A stretch of 64,000 nt of DNA from Pararge aegeria (lineage: Eukaryota; Arthropoda; Insecta; Lepidoptera; Nymphalidae): NCBI RefSeq assembly GCF_905163445.1, contig NC_053182.1:21225501-21289500 (forward strand). The letters are read 5' to 3'. Both the position numbers and the translations under genes were made by a program. The notes under the pieces were generated by a model. It saw nothing but the letters and a program-made list of their open reading frames with translations, had not been told where the DNA came from and searched no databases. Each line of letters opens with the position of its first letter. Within the stretch, counting starts at the first letter, position 1. Of the stretch, positions 9,640 to 21,537 are shown piece by piece.

Positions 9640-10075
9640 ATTGTCTTGTATTTTACGGGCTCAGGCGATTTAATTAAAGTGTAGTACGCTGCGAGCGCAT
9701 TGGCCCCGCGCCAGCTCCTCCGCCGGTAGGCCGGCGCAGACTAGTGGCGTCGACCTGGAAACTGTTGCGATTCAAAAAGAACTTTGCTGTCGCAATGCTA
9801 ACAAAGCACACTCAATGCTTGCATTAACACTATCTTTTCTCTTTTCGTAGTAGTAGAGAAGCTTTTTGTGACAGGGCTCATTCGGGGAAATACTAACATC
9901 ATGCTTATTACCTAATGCCGCCAAGCAGCATTGGCGCGTATCGGTCTGAAGGGCGTGGTTTCTGTTGCTTTTACAGAGGTTTAACGTGTACTCCTGTAGG
10001 AAGTTTTGCTCTCTATCTAGACTAAGGTTTTCTACTAACCTTAGGTAGGCCATGTGCATGATCCTTCAATTATCG
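9640..10075 (-). other. Unclassified 95-codon open frame and flank
   Basis: A minus-strand frame at 9772-10059 is open for 95 codons in a locally GC-richer block. It has four cysteines but no motif I can assign, and no splice-bounded context. The block may be part of a decayed repeat. Not claimed as a gene. Confidence 0.25.
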
Positions 10076-10276
10076 CTACAAAAGAGTTATTTGCCGCATT
10101 TGCTACAGGTTGTTTCTTAAACACCGCATTTTAATCATTTCCTAAATGGGACTCCATGAATAATTATTGTTTATAGAAATTTATTGTAGAGATTGGCTAT
10201 TTATATCGCCATTGGAAAAGAAAAGACGCAAACTGCGTACCACCCGAGATGAGGCATGCCGCATGTGGACCGTGGC

Positions 10277-10303
10277 CAAAAACTACATGTTATGTAGTTT
10301 TTG
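10277..10303. repeat. 12-bp perfect hairpin, 3-nt loop
   Basis: CAAAAACTACAT (10277-10288), loop GTT, ATGTAGTTTTTG (10292-10303). Confidence 0.85.
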
Positions 10304-10435
10304 TTAACTAACTACGCTTACGAAAGAAATAGGAGAACGGAATACATCCCAGCCTTTACTAGTCAATACGTAGGTATCGACATCTAGGCGATTGTCGAAG
10401 ACGATCTAGTTTTTAGTAACCTTGTAAGTAGTGGT

Positions 10436-10540
10436 TTATAAAATAAACTTGGCACCCCAACGTCCATCGCTCTCCCGAGCTACGTGCCCCGCCCATTTCC
10501 ACTTTAGCTCCGCAACTCGTTGATAAAGATACTGTACACC
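10436..10540 (-). mobile_element. RTE-type reverse transcriptase 3' fragment
   Basis: The minus strand encodes LYQRVAELKWKWAGHVARES followed by DGRWGAK, matching the hallmark C-terminal block of RTE-type endonuclease-reverse transcriptases in moths (also encoded at 13150-13270). The sequence from about 10540 to 10690 continues the open frame but is not recognised. Confidence 0.75.
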
Positions 10541-10705
10541 GAAGTAATTTGGTGTCGGTGCAAGGCTTGTTACCAGGAGCTCATAAATCATGGCGAGGTC
10601 TCCCCACGAGCTTAACATTTGACTGGCTCCGTTGGCGACGCGCCAGCCGGCCGCTGTGTCGACGTTGATACTTAAATTAAAACACCTCCGTCTTCGTGAG
10701 ACCAC

Positions 10706-12880
10706 GAATAACTAACATTTTGATAACCTTTCTATGGTGCAGTGGTGAACTTTGTCACCTTAAGCGGGCCCATATATCATTTGCCCGAACCAATCCCCGT
10801 ATCCCTATCACTCTATCTTTCGTCGAATCGTATCGAGTTACGTATTTAATTGTAGACAGACCAGTTTTTTATAGCAATAATAATTGATGGCCCAAGCTAA
10901 CTCTGGAATTTAGACACGGACACGGGGTACAGCAATGCTATAGTCAATAGTCAATAGTCCGCTCTACATCAAGCTCAGCCTTGTTAAAACATGAACACGT
11001 ATCATCACCCGATTCTTCGATACGAATAAGGTGATCGGAACAGGCAAATAATAAAGACATAGCGAGGCTCTACAAGGAGATACTTGCTCTTGTGGCAAAT
11101 ATCAAATATACATATATTATGACCATTCTCAGCTTTAGGGCAGGTCAATAGCATTAATAATGATATATTATAGTTAGTTCCACAATTTTGGTAACAGAAC
11201 CCTAAATACACTATATAGTGCTACAATAATATGGGGAAGAGATATATTTTAATCTCGGTGATACGTGTAGGCACATGTAGTATATGTAAAACAATTTTAG
11301 CCGGGTCGCCTTTTGGTTGTGTAATATTCCACATTAATGCTCCCCAAGTTCACACACGCCACAAGCGACTAAGCTTATTAACTGACACATGCGCCCGAAC
11401 AAACCCACAGAAGGCCTTGTGTATTAGTTTAAACGGTTCAGCTAAATTAATATCAATCTTGACAAAATGTATGTAGGTATGGCTGTACTACACTTTGTAG
11501 TCCGCATTAGGTTAGGTTTAGGTTTAAATATATTTATTGCCATAAAAGACTTAGGTCACTCACATGAGAACTCAATAACATTTAATGTAAATACTTCATA
11601 CACTACGCCATTAGACTAAATTAAACAATACTATAATAAAGTATTTCCCTGTTCTTTGTTAAATGAATTCATCTAATTTAAATTAATTGGTGTTGGTTAT
11701 TATGTGTTATGTGCGAAAGGCCTACCCATAAAAATTTTTATACCATCGATTTACGATTGCCAGCATCTAAAAATAACCAATAATTAAAATTCTACATGCA
11801 GTAGAAGTTTACTTACCTTTTACTACATATACCTCGATTCGACAAAATTAACATAAAATCAGAGATGGAAATATTTACACTGCATGAGACAATAAGTATG
11901 TGACAATATCAGCCAAAAATAGGCATATAAAGAGCACGTACATAATAATTCTTCTTTTATTATTAATAATTTGGATGATAGACGTAAAAAGAAAATAAGA
12001 AAATAAATAAATCTTAAGGATAAACTGAAGTCATGTTTCCATTCTTTGTCATATTATGAGTACAAAGACGGTTTTGCGCGCCTTACTTAAACTGAGTGGT
12101 TTTTGTAGTGCTGAAAACAAATCTATTATTACCAATAAATGGTGAAAAAAACGGTTGTCATTAGTGTACCTGGGGTAAGTAGTTAATAACGTCACCCGTG
12201 CTGTAACGAGATATTTTTGTAGATACCCCACAGCGAGCTTCGCTTTAAGATGCACTTTAAAAAAATTATGAAAATAAAGAGCCTGTAGAAGAGCGTAGGG
12301 AAATTGACACAAATTAAAAAGGTCAAAGAAACGGTAAAGCGGGCGATCTTGATTCAAAAAGCACTTTTAAAAGTAGGTCGTCGAGTAAACCACATAATTA
12401 ACTGGCATTCGACGTAATCCGGAGCAATTCTATTATGTCACGGAGAATTTCATCTATTGTGTTTGCTCTACGCTGTCTCTGCAACGTGAAGAATTAAAAT
12501 TTTTGAGAGAGAATTTAATGAATTGAGGGAGAGCCCTCAATTAGACACAGGCTATATCTCAGGATCGTTTATAATATCAAAAGAAAGCATTTTATTATCT
12601 CCTGGTATGAATTAACCTTGCGGGATTTCCCAGATTCAATCCCGCGATACAAACTTTATATATTGGCACAGTATTACACTACTTAAATGGTCGTAATGTA
12701 TTCGGGGTTCTTGCCAGGGTACTTTAGTGGTGAGCTTGTACGCGTGTGTTTCACGTCATGTAATGGAAAAAAGACCAAACGACGGGATTTTAACTACAAG
12801 TATTTAGCCATAATTAGAAATACGCATGAGTATGAAATATTTTTTTTATCAAAACGAAATTTTGTTTTAAGTTTACTTTT
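10706..12880. other. Long anonymous stretch
   Basis: About 2 kb without a recognised gene or repeat. A 102-codon minus frame (12049-12357) and an 81-codon plus frame (11231-11476) show no family motif. A few TTAGG-like units at 11507-11525 are too few to be telomeric. Confidence 0.4.
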
Positions 12881-12889
12881 GAATTCTTC

Positions 12890-12965
12890 GTTAGGCTGCT
12901 GCGTTGGAGTAGTGGTTAAAATGTTGAAATACCGATAACAGGCCATGGGTATGATCCCCGGATCC
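12890..12965 (+). repeat. tRNA-like SINE head (SINE-D type)
   Basis: GTTGGAGTAGTGGTTAAAAT resembles a pol III A box and TGGGTATGATCCCCGG a degenerate B box about 45 bp further on. It cannot fold as a tRNA and has no recognisable acceptor stem. Confidence 0.45.
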
Positions 12966-13021
12966 AGTCAAAAATGATTAGGTTTCGGAGTTTTTTGCAT
13001 GTTATAAAAATTTGATTATAT

Positions 13022-13570
13022 CATAATCAATTCAACTAATTGAGGTCCACTGTTGCACATAGGTCTTTTGTAGGGACTCGTTGGGGAGCGACCTACGCTG
13101 TGTTTACCGGTGCGGGGTCGCCGTTCCAGCACCTTGGGACAACAACGTACATCGGTTCTCCGAGCAATGTGACCCGCCCATTGCCACTTCAGCTGCGCGA
13201 CTCGTCCAGCTAAGTCAGTAACTTTGGTTCTTTTTCGGATCTCATCATCTCTCTGCCTCCTGATTCTCATCTTTCGTTCCTGATTTGATCACGTGGAGAT
13301 TCTCAGAGGATAGCTCTCACTATCGCTCGCGGAGCGGCTCTGAGCCTTCTTATGAGATCCATAGTCAGCAACCACGTTTTGGAGCCATACATCAACACTG
13401 GCAACACGCACTGTGGTTTAGGCACTGAGACACAAGATGTCACCATGTTGATGTTTCCCGAACGTTGTCCAATCGATTCGATACCGATACGTTGGATTCG
13501 GTATTCACCTCTTTCTGTAAATTTTACCTACCTAACTGGATTGCGTGTTCTGGGTACGCCCGATGAATGA
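13022..13570 (-). mobile_element. RTE-type retrotransposon 3' fragment, rearranged
   Basis: In sense the 3' end carries ACAAAAGACCTATGTGCAAC then AGTGGACCTCAATTAGTTGA and an AT-rich tail. The minus frame 13016-13270 encodes RKRTKVTDLAGRVAQLKWQW, AGHIARR and RPRTGKHSVGR. A piece of roughly 40 codons is missing between SVGR and the end of the ORF. At 13430-13570 an earlier RT segment (AIQLGR, KEVN) appears, so the copy is decayed and internally deleted. Confidence 0.8.
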
Positions 13571-13907
13571 ATACAAATGGTTATTGTTCCCAACTAATAA
13601 AAGCCTATTTCAATGCAAAGTTTCCATTCATTCAACGTGACTATGAAATTCTAGATCTAACAATAATTGGTGGAGAGTAAATTGGTTTATCAGATGGTAA
13701 TGGATATTCCGCCCGTTGTTAAGTGTGCGAAGTAAATATTGTTGTCTGGTTATATTGGTTTTGGCAAATAATCAGGATCAAAGTTATTATATCTTCTCCG
13801 GAGTCCATTAATTTTGACGTAAACTTATACTTCTGTAGGCAGGCACAAGTATAATTATAAAGCTGAAGAGTTTATATGTTTGCATTTACATTACCTATCT
13901 TGAATAT

Positions 13908-14165
13908 TTCCGATCGGCGCAGTGGGCAACGACCCTGCTTTCCGAGACCAAGGCCGTGGGTTAGTTTAACACATCAGGAAAATGTTTGTATGATGAACAT
14001 GAATGGTTTCGAAGGTTTATATGGATTGTATAAGTATTTATGTATATTATTCATTCATAAAATATTTACCAGTCAACTTAGTACCCATAACATAAGCTAC
14101 GCTTACTTTGGGGCTAGATGTGTGTTTTGTCGTAGTAGGTATATTTATATAATATATATTGATTT
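13908..14165 (+). repeat. SINE-B copy
   Basis: CGATCGGCGCAGTGGGCAAC (A box) and CCAAGGCCGTGGGTT lead to a damaged B box, then GAAAATGTTTGTATGATGAA, CATAAAATATTTACCAGTCA, ACGCTTACTTTGGGGCTAGA and an ATTT-rich tail, as in the full copy at 31696-31944. Confidence 0.8.
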
Positions 14166-14342
14166 ATTTTCTAAGTTTCAAATTAATCGCGGTTAAACCC
14201 ACAGTGCAAGCCTAATATTATATTATCATGATATTATATTAATGGTTATAACAAAAAGATATCCGGCTGATATTTAAAAAAAAACAGGCTTATTTGTTGT
14301 AAAAGAACAATTCAAATTTATCTAAAATTATCTCATAAGATT

Positions 14343-14368
14343 ATCATTTTTTTTTTTTTTTTTTTTTT
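14343..14368. repeat. Poly(T) tract
   Basis: A run of more than 20 T followed by ATTTATATATATG. It may be the reversed poly(A) tail of a lost retrotransposition event; no element is recognised upstream. Confidence 0.6.
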
Positions 14369-14369
14369 A

Positions 14370-15224
14370 TTTATATATATGTATCAAAACATGGTTGACT
14401 ATGACCCACAAATATTTGAATATATTTAGGTAAAAGTCATAATTTGGCCCTGGTGTGGGTGAGTATCTGACTCCTAACTAGTTAAAACTGTGTTTAGGAT
14501 ATCACATATTCTACCGCGGACTAGTGGCGTGTACAGGATTCATGTTTTTAATACTGTAATGTAATGTAAAGTACTTATAAAGTGCACTGCTAAAACAAAT
14601 CACTTATTTCTTAGAACTAAATATCAAAACATGATTAAATAATAGGTCTATAAACTTAACAAACTAGTATTAAAACTAGAAACTTTACTGCATATTATTA
14701 CTACTTGACATATTTTAATAAAAACTCACTCATACAATACGCAAATACCGAACATCATTGCCTACTGAAATTTGTGTGCCTACCCACCGCTTGCGCCGCA
14801 AACGGTCGCTGCGTCGTGCGACATACTTCGCGCAATGAATGCAGGCGTACAATAATTACACCGAACTAGGCAATTAATGCAGGATGCGCCATTGACCTGG
14901 ACGAACTTTCGTTACGATTTATTAATAGATTTTATTCATTATTTCGACTTATAATAATTGTAATTACATATTATATAAGGTACTTTAGTTTTATATAATT
15001 TATTATAAGTTATAGATTATTATGTAAGATACAAACTTTGGTTTTAGATTTAGATTTAGATTATTTCAGATAGTTAGAAATTATTAGAAAAGCAACTGGA
15101 CGTTATATGTACGTAAATATGGTATGCATATGTTTCTTTATTTCTTTTTTACTGATTTAATTTTGTATGTGTAGTTTACTTTCATTTATTAGCGCAGCTG
15201 TAATTCTGTGATTATTAGACTGGA
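14370..15224. other. Anonymous stretch with a GC-richer island
   Basis: Mostly AT-rich. 14760-14910 is a repeat-free, GC-richer block (ACCGCTTGCGCCGCAAACGG) resembling unique-sequence DNA; see findings. A short (TTTAGA)n run lies at 15045-15063. Confidence 0.4.
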
Positions 15225-16369
15225 TTTTTTTTTTTTTTTTTGTAGTTTTTTTTTTTTTTTTTTTTTTTTTTATATATTTAGATTAATGTACTTTATTCAA
15301 TAATGGTTAATAGATTTTCAGTTTCTTCATAATTTAATGTCATTAGATATTTAGTGACAGTGGTTTTAGCTACTGCTTTCGTTTTGTCAAAGATACTTAA
15401 TAATCTGTTTAACTTATTATATAATAAATGCTATAAAGACTTGTTGGTGTCTAGAAGATTTCAGTTTCAATTTAGGTACAGGGCAAACACGCCACGGTCT
15501 TCTATTACCTAGCATTTCACGTTTTATTTTGTTATAATTAAATTGGCCGTGTTGTCTCAGAACTATGCTAGTCAAGAATAGTTGACGGACCGTTAATAAT
15601 TTTGTTTCATGGTATAACTTCTCAGTTGGGTAGCAGAATGGTTTAAATTGTGCTACCTTCAATATTGCACGTTGAGCACGCTCTAGTCTCAGTATTTTGG
15701 TTTTGCGAGCCCCACCCCAAACACTTATGCAGTAAATGAGAATGGACTGTACAAGAGCATAATATATTTGTTTTATTAGTGGGTCATCTGCTATGTGTCG
15801 GAGATTTTTAAATACGTATATCAACTTCCGAATTCGTGGCAAAATTTTATTGATATGACTTTCCCATGATAATTGTTGATCTAGTTGGACGCCTAGATAT
15901 TTAATATCCCTAGTCTGACTCAGTGAGGGACAGCTGCATTTCGGCTTATTATAAGGTGAGTGTATTGTTACACAGGAGTGAGTTTTTAATTGAATCCATC
16001 CTTCTACTTTAGTAATGTTGGAGTAGCCAAACGTCATAAATTTAGTTTTTGGTACGTTTAAGGTTAGTAAGTTATTATTAAGCCATCTTTGTACCTGAGT
16101 TAAACCAGCCTCTGCGTCTGCTTTGAGGTGAGACCATGAATGGGCAGAAAATATAATGGCTGTGTCATCGGCATATGTAAATAATTTAGCACTTTGAATA
16201 GCCATGTTACACAGGTCATTAATGTACATTAAAAATAGCGTAGGCCCCAATACACTGCCCTGTGGAACACCAAAAGTTATTTTACATTCGGAGCTAATGT
16301 AATTGAGTATTTTGACTGATTGCGTTCGATCGGATAAGTAACTCTTAAAAAGTTTAAGTGTGTATTTAT
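15225..16369 (-). mobile_element. 5'-truncated jockey-like retrotransposon with poly(A) tail
   Basis: In sense the element runs from 16369 down through RT, a 3' UTR with AATAAA (about 15293), then a 26-A run (15246-15271), CTAC and a 17-A run (15225-15241). The 5' end is cut at 16369/16370, where a family R1 repeat begins. No clear target-site duplication was found. Confidence 0.85.
15417..16369 (-). pseudogene. Jockey-like reverse transcriptase, C-terminal part
   Basis: Encodes the second half of a non-LTR reverse transcriptase, used for target-primed reverse transcription. From the truncated 5' edge the frame reads LKLFKSYLSDRTQSVKIL and then GVPQGSVLGPTLFLMYINDL (motif B, with PQGS), followed after about 25 residues by YADDT (catalytic motif C), NLLTLNVPKTKFM (motif D region), IKYLGVQLDQQLSWESHI and a C-terminal connection region. 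About 317 codons are open without a stop, so the copy is fairly young, but it lacks the endonuclease domain and the first RT motifs and therefore cannot be autonomous. The stop is followed by an ordinary short 3' UTR. Confidence 0.88.
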
Positions 16370-16520
16370 AACTAGCTTCTGCCCGCGCCTTCGTCTGCGT
16401 GGACTTTAGGAACTACTTATAATCGGGATAAAAGGTCATCCGTTTTTCCAAATCCGTTCATACGTTTCAGCGTGATTGAGTTACAAACGCCCACACTTTC
16501 ATATTTATAATATTAGTAGT
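16370..16520 (+). repeat. Family R1 copy, internally deleted
   Basis: Starts ACTAGCTTCTGCCCGCGCCT and ends ATATTTATAATATTAGTAG, matching both ends of the copy at 60374-60801 but only about 150 bp long. It abuts the broken 5' end of the jockey-like element. Confidence 0.75.
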
Positions 16521-17739
16521 CTACTCACATTTTACTGACATAACACAAAGTCAGTTTTTTTAATCCATCTATTTGTAACCTTTTGGTAAGCAATTAAATA
16601 AGTTAGCTATATTTTAGGCTCCATAATAATATAATACCAGCTACTTCGGTATACTCGCGAGTAACTATTCTCCAACTAACCTGAAACTAAATAAACATAG
16701 TTCATGTTGATGTAGCATGACCTAGACAAAAATATAATAAGTAATCTAAGACTGAGAGAAATGGGTACAAACAGATTTGTTTAGGTTGATAATGGATATC
16801 CTTCCGACAGTTTCTGCTCGCACGGTTGGCCAGATAAACAAAGTTGTGGATTTATTGTTGCTTTAGGTATTAGGCATTGTTTTTAGCCATTCAATTCTTA
16901 TAACATCGGAATGTTATGTCATTTTTCTCGTGATTAGCAAGAAAAGAAGAGACGCCATGCTTTCGATGTTAGCACGGGATTACAAGTTAAGTTGATTACA
17001 CGTGATGTCACAATTTATCTTTTGCGCCATTAGAGATTTAGCTCCAAGCGAGAATACTGTGTAGAAAGTTAGACCTATGTGTTTGAGTGGTTATAGTTTT
17101 TGCTCTGTTTCTATCCTACTTTTTTTATTTTGACATAAGTTACTTTCTCTTAGGTAAAGTGGTTGTACAAATTAAACGGTCATCATGTTCTTTAGTCGAT
17201 TGGAAACTAATTCGGCGTAAGAAATGCAAGTGTGTTCTATTGATCAGTTAATTGTGCTGCATATTTTCTTTCTAGCTTTTTTAAATATAAATTGTTCAAA
17301 AACAATCGTTACGTTCAGAAAAGCACTTGACTTTGAAAGATTGAAAGTATTCACAAAATACTTTCGGGATTTGGATAATATTTAAAATGGAATCGTAGGC
17401 GTATTTGAAACAACTAGACTTAACGAAATTGGGGAAATAATTGAATTAATTGGGATCAAAGGGACGTGGCATCTGGTCCGCAATTGGATATTAAAATTGT
17501 TCCTTTTACTTTTTTGCTTCGAAAAATAATAGGAACGTTATAGATACCTATAAATCAATACTTATGGTACAAATCTTTCCCTAATCGTGTGTTTTCTTAT
17601 AAAAATAATGGCAAGCTTTTAATTAAAGCAGTTCAGTGTTCATTTTGTGTCTTCATTACCGGGACACTGCAATACTCAAAATGTCAATGGTACACCATTT
17701 TTTTCTTTTTGGCGTGGTGGAAAAGCTTTATTGCCCCCT
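16521..17739. other. Anonymous stretch
   Basis: No gene or repeat recognised. 16780-17060 is somewhat less AT-rich and lacks the local repeats. Confidence 0.4.
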
Positions 17740-17910
17740 CAGACGGAGGTTATGTGGGAACAAGAGTACACCATGCTGGCTAAGTGCGGATTGGTAGACT
17801 TCACACGTCTTTTATCACATTATGGAGAACTATCACGTATGCAGATTACCTACATGACGAGTTTTTACATCACCGTTAAAGCAAGTAATATTAAATTGCT
17901 AAAATAACAA
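17740..17910 (-). repeat. SINE-A 3' part, degraded
   Basis: CACCATGCTGGCTAAGTGCG, TATGGAGAACTATCACGTAT and ACATCACCGTTAAAGCAAGT follow the reversed SINE-A order. Overlapping short open frames here are by-products of the repeat. Confidence 0.7.
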
Positions 17911-19083
17911 AACGCACGCAACTACGCAAAGTCAAACATTTGACAAAATTTAAGTAGTTAATTAAGTTGGATATTTTGTGTCAAATAAGTATAATAAAGT
18001 TCATTTACACCAGCAGAGGAGCTTTGGTGTCTTTTAAGCAATATGCTGATCCATTCCATGAATAACTACGAAATGTAGTTTAAAAAAATATGAAACTCCC
18101 TGTGCATGCAAATTGTGGAGAAACTCCCACTGTTTGCATCCACACGGCGCGGCATTCATTATTGTGTGCTAGATATAAGAAGTCAATATTGAAGCTATGT
18201 AATGCATTTTATGAAAGCCAAGTAACTGAAAATAATCATAAAACTTGCTGCACTAAAATATTGGTAAAAACAATAATTAAAAATTTAAAATGTTTTGAAC
18301 GTAGGGTCTAATAAATTGACACTGAAATAAAATAAAAATAGCCTTGAAATCATATACGTAAATCAATCTCTATTTCGCAAAACCGCTTGTCATTTATGAA
18401 GCTACTGAATAAGTCTTATTCTATTGTAGAACACTTAAGTTTAGCAAGATGATAAACTGTTTATAACACAAAAATTAACAACAGAAAAACAAAACGATGC
18501 ACTGTGAAAACATTTTTTTTTATCCCTTTATTTAAGGGACTTTTAAAGGTTAATGTCAGCCCCATCGTTACACATAATATGAATCCTAAATAAACATAAA
18601 TCTTAAACTACAACAATTTGAGAGAATCACCAACGAATCTATAAAGTTTGATTGCCGAAATGCTCAACGGTTCGCTAGTAATAGAGTTAAAAATGCCAAT
18701 GTTCATAAAATTAATATTCAGTTCATAGGTTAGTGTTTCTGGCAAACACTAATATGTTTTAAATATTATAGTTACATAATATTACTATTACTATAAGTGC
18801 TCCTTTTTGCAAGTCAGTTAAAATTACAAGAACACGGAGTCGGTCGGCAAGGCATTGCATTGCAAATGTTATCTAATTGTTATGTGCTCGTATGCTGTGC
18901 CTCGACGTACCCCGCTTGATAAGCCTTTTGTTATAAGTAGAATATTGCACTCACTCGAAAGGTTTAGTTTTGCAAAGTAACATGCTGCCACAGAAATAAG
19001 AACATACAGAAACTAATATTGAAGCATCTGAAACAACTCCACTAAATAATAGTTAGGAATAATTGTTAAGATAGATGCATTTA
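17911..19083. other. Anonymous stretch
   Basis: No gene recognised. A 9-bp inverted repeat lies near 18730-18752 (TTAGTGTTT / AAACACTAA). Confidence 0.4.
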
Positions 19084-19282
19084 TGGCCGATTGGCGCAGT
19101 TTACAGCGACCCTGCTTTCTGAGTCCAAGGCCGTGGGTTCGATATATATTCTAAGTATTTATGTATATTATGCATAAAAATATTTATCAGTCATCTTAGT
19201 ACCCATAACACAAGCTACGCTTACTTTGGGGCTAGGTGGCGATGTGTGTATTGTCGTAGTATATTTATTATTATTTATTTAT
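19084..19282 (+). repeat. SINE-B copy with internal deletion
   Basis: GGCCGATTGGCGCAGTTTAC head, CAAGGCCGTGGGTTCGAT (B box), then a jump to TCTAAGTATTTATGTATATT, ACACAAGCTACGCTTACTTT and a TTATTTATTTATTT tail. The GTTTGTGTGATGAACAT segment of intact copies is missing. Confidence 0.8.
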
Positions 19283-19480
19283 TTATTTTCTCCTGAGGAT
19301 GCTTTGGTTTCGGAGCGAAACGTGCGTAAAGGGTACCTCGCCGAAGACCGGTTTGGTGTGGAAAGTTTGATGGGAAAAGTTTGTGAGCTAGCAACATTGT
19401 GTGGGTGTAAAGTGTTTTCACTGTTTTTGAACACAACACACTGCATACTATAATAGCTGAATGAGGATTCTTTATGTTTT
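19283..19480 (+). repeat. Family R6 copy (GGAGCGAAACGTGCG core)
   Basis: GAGGATGC, GGAGCGAAACGTGCGTAAAG, GGTACCTCGCCGAAGACCGG and TTTGGTGTGGAAAG align with 52388-52470 (GGAGCTAACGTGCACAGAGA, GTACTTCGCCGAAGGTCTGT). The class is unknown. It is followed directly by a perfect hairpin. Confidence 0.55.
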
Positions 19481-19482
19481 TA

Positions 19483-19555
19483 ATTAAATGCATGCTGCAA
19501 TGCACCTTATCAATGTAAGGTACATTGATAAGGTGCATTGCAGCATGCATTTAAT
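19483..19555. repeat. Perfect 35-bp inverted repeat, 3-nt loop
   Basis: Arms 19483-19517 and 19521-19555 are exact reverse complements around AGG. Arms include GCATGCTGCAATGCACCTTA. The palindrome stops exactly at both edges, with no longer terminal repeat. Confidence 0.95.
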
Positions 19556-20354
19556 AATCACTGTTACGAAAATTAGTTTTGTGATCCGATGGAAGCTGAT
19601 CGATTATACCTTGAAAGCTAATTTGATCAGTCTTCCAGAAACCGAGGGCGAGTAATCTAATATATCCGAATTAGTTAACTTTGAAACAGTCTAGTATCAG
19701 GGTAACTTAGTGAGTTTCAGCTTGATAGCACTTGGAGGTTTCTCTGCATAACTTGCTGCAGACTGCGGACAAGCCACAAGAGTTCAAGCTTGTTTAACTT
19801 GCACAAATCAGCGGAACATGCATCCATGTTAAACGCCTGATGCATTTTAAGGTTGTGGAATGCTCCTTGCATAATACCATTTTAAACAGTATAATAGTTT
19901 CATTAAGACCTTTTAAACCACGCTCTTAACCTAATAACATAGATTTTGATGCATCTTTTCTGGTATAATTCTTTCTTTTAAAAACTTATAAAGTAACATA
20001 ATCTGTTAAGCGACATACATTTTTGGCAACACACCAAAAAGCTAAGAGATTCGAAGGCATCTCACGGGACCTGATGAGCACAGTGCCCATGACCTCAACT
20101 CATCTTGAGTTATCGTGCGGCAACAGAACAATTATTTCATCAAATGCCTGACTGCACTGACTATGATGTTCGCAATATAACCCGAATATTATATGATTCA
20201 AGAGAGCTAACATCTCTTCGGCGCCCTAGGGACTAGCAGCTAGTCAATTTGGGATTGTCAACAAGTCGAACAGCCCGATTTTGTCTCCGATCGATTGGAA
20301 GAAGTCGATGAAGAGATGCCCCAGCCTAAAGATGTGAACAGTTCTCCATTCGAT
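19556..20354. other. Anonymous stretch
   Basis: No gene or repeat recognised. Confidence 0.4.
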
Positions 20355-20357
20355 ATA

Positions 20358-20625
20358 TTTTTCATATCAACCCATACCTGGTAGATTACTGGGCACGGGT
20401 CTCCCACAATGATCCACAATGAGAAATCCACCACGCTGGCCCAGTGCGGATTAGTGGACTTCACACACCTTTTAGAACATTATGAAGAACTCTCAGGTAT
20501 GCAGGTTTTCTGACGATGTTTTCCTTCTCCGTTGAAGCAAGTGGTATTTTAATTGACTTAAACGCACATAACATAGAAAAAACTTCTAACTCGCACCCCT
20601 GAAAGTGAAGTCCTACCTACTCCTA
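20358..20625 (-). repeat. SINE-A copy, lacking its tRNA-like head
   Basis: CATATCAACCCATACCTGGT at the tail side, then CCACCACGCTGGCCCAGTGC, ACACACCTTTTAGAACATTA, TCTCCGTTGAAGCAAGTGG and CGCACATAACATAGAAAAA. It ends around 20625, before the A box. Confidence 0.8.
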
Positions 20626-21476
20626 GAGTTGGAGCAGTATAAGGGTGAGTGGTAGGAAAATAATTAAATAGTATAGTTCACCAAATGAGTGCACTGAATA
20701 CCGCAGGTACCACAGTACATGGTAGGTACGGGGGATGTAGGTAATTTATCTGCATTAATCGCGAATTCCAATTGGAAATTTTGCTTGGCTCGTACATTCA
20801 AAGTGCTTGCAAAATAGATTTGAGTGCATTTAGTGTGTTCATGTGTGTGTGTGTCTAGTTGATTATGTGTCACTATCGGTGATTGACTTTCTTTGGTTCC
20901 AGCTTTGTGTGAACGATTGTCATAAATGGGCGTTTATTTAACACTGACCTTTAATCAACAAAAAGTACAAAAAACAAACTCTTTAGATTTAATACTACCG
21001 TTTATTAATTGAACCGACATCATAATATGTAGCAATTTTTTGTGAGATGGCAGCAAATGACGGAAGTTGGGCATTGAATTTTGAAGATACAAAATCCTCA
21101 TTCAGCCATTATTGTATACAGTGCACGGTGTCCAAGAACAGTGAAAACACCTCGCGCACGTCTCACTTTAGACCCAGAGAATGTTGCTAGCTCGCATTTT
21201 TTTTCCATTTTCCAATTGTGCAGTGAACGCTTAGAACACTGAAGGTAAAATAATTACTGACAACAGCTAAATGGAGTAATGAACCATTTTTCGAGAATTT
21301 ACAGCTTCAATATAAGTCGTGTACACGGTTTCTGTATGTTCATAATTCTGTGGAGTTGGGAGCGTTGCTGAAAATGCAGTTATGTCATATTTTATCGCCG
21401 TTGCAGTTTCTAAATCAAGTTGGTAGCACTTTTTTGGCCATGGTGCTATTTAAGATACTGTTCATGATCTGCCATT
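20626..21476. other. Anonymous stretch
   Basis: No gene recognised; includes a short (TG)n run near 20843-20853. Confidence 0.4.
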
Positions 21477-21537
21477 AATAACCTAATAGAATGAGCTCTC
21501 TAAACAAAAGTTTCGAGAGCTAATTCTATTAGTTATT
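21477..21537. repeat. 23/24-bp imperfect inverted repeat
   Basis: AATAACCTAATAGAATGAGC then TCTC (21477-21500) pairs with 21515-21537, with one substitution and one 1-nt gap; 14-nt loop. Confidence 0.85.

Noticed and set aside
11507..11525. TTAGG-like units suggesting interstitial telomere repeat
   Set aside because: Only about three units, one of them imperfect; expected by chance in AT-rich DNA.
12049..12357. 102-codon minus-strand frame
   Set aside because: Hydrophobic-rich but without recognisable domain; no supporting context.
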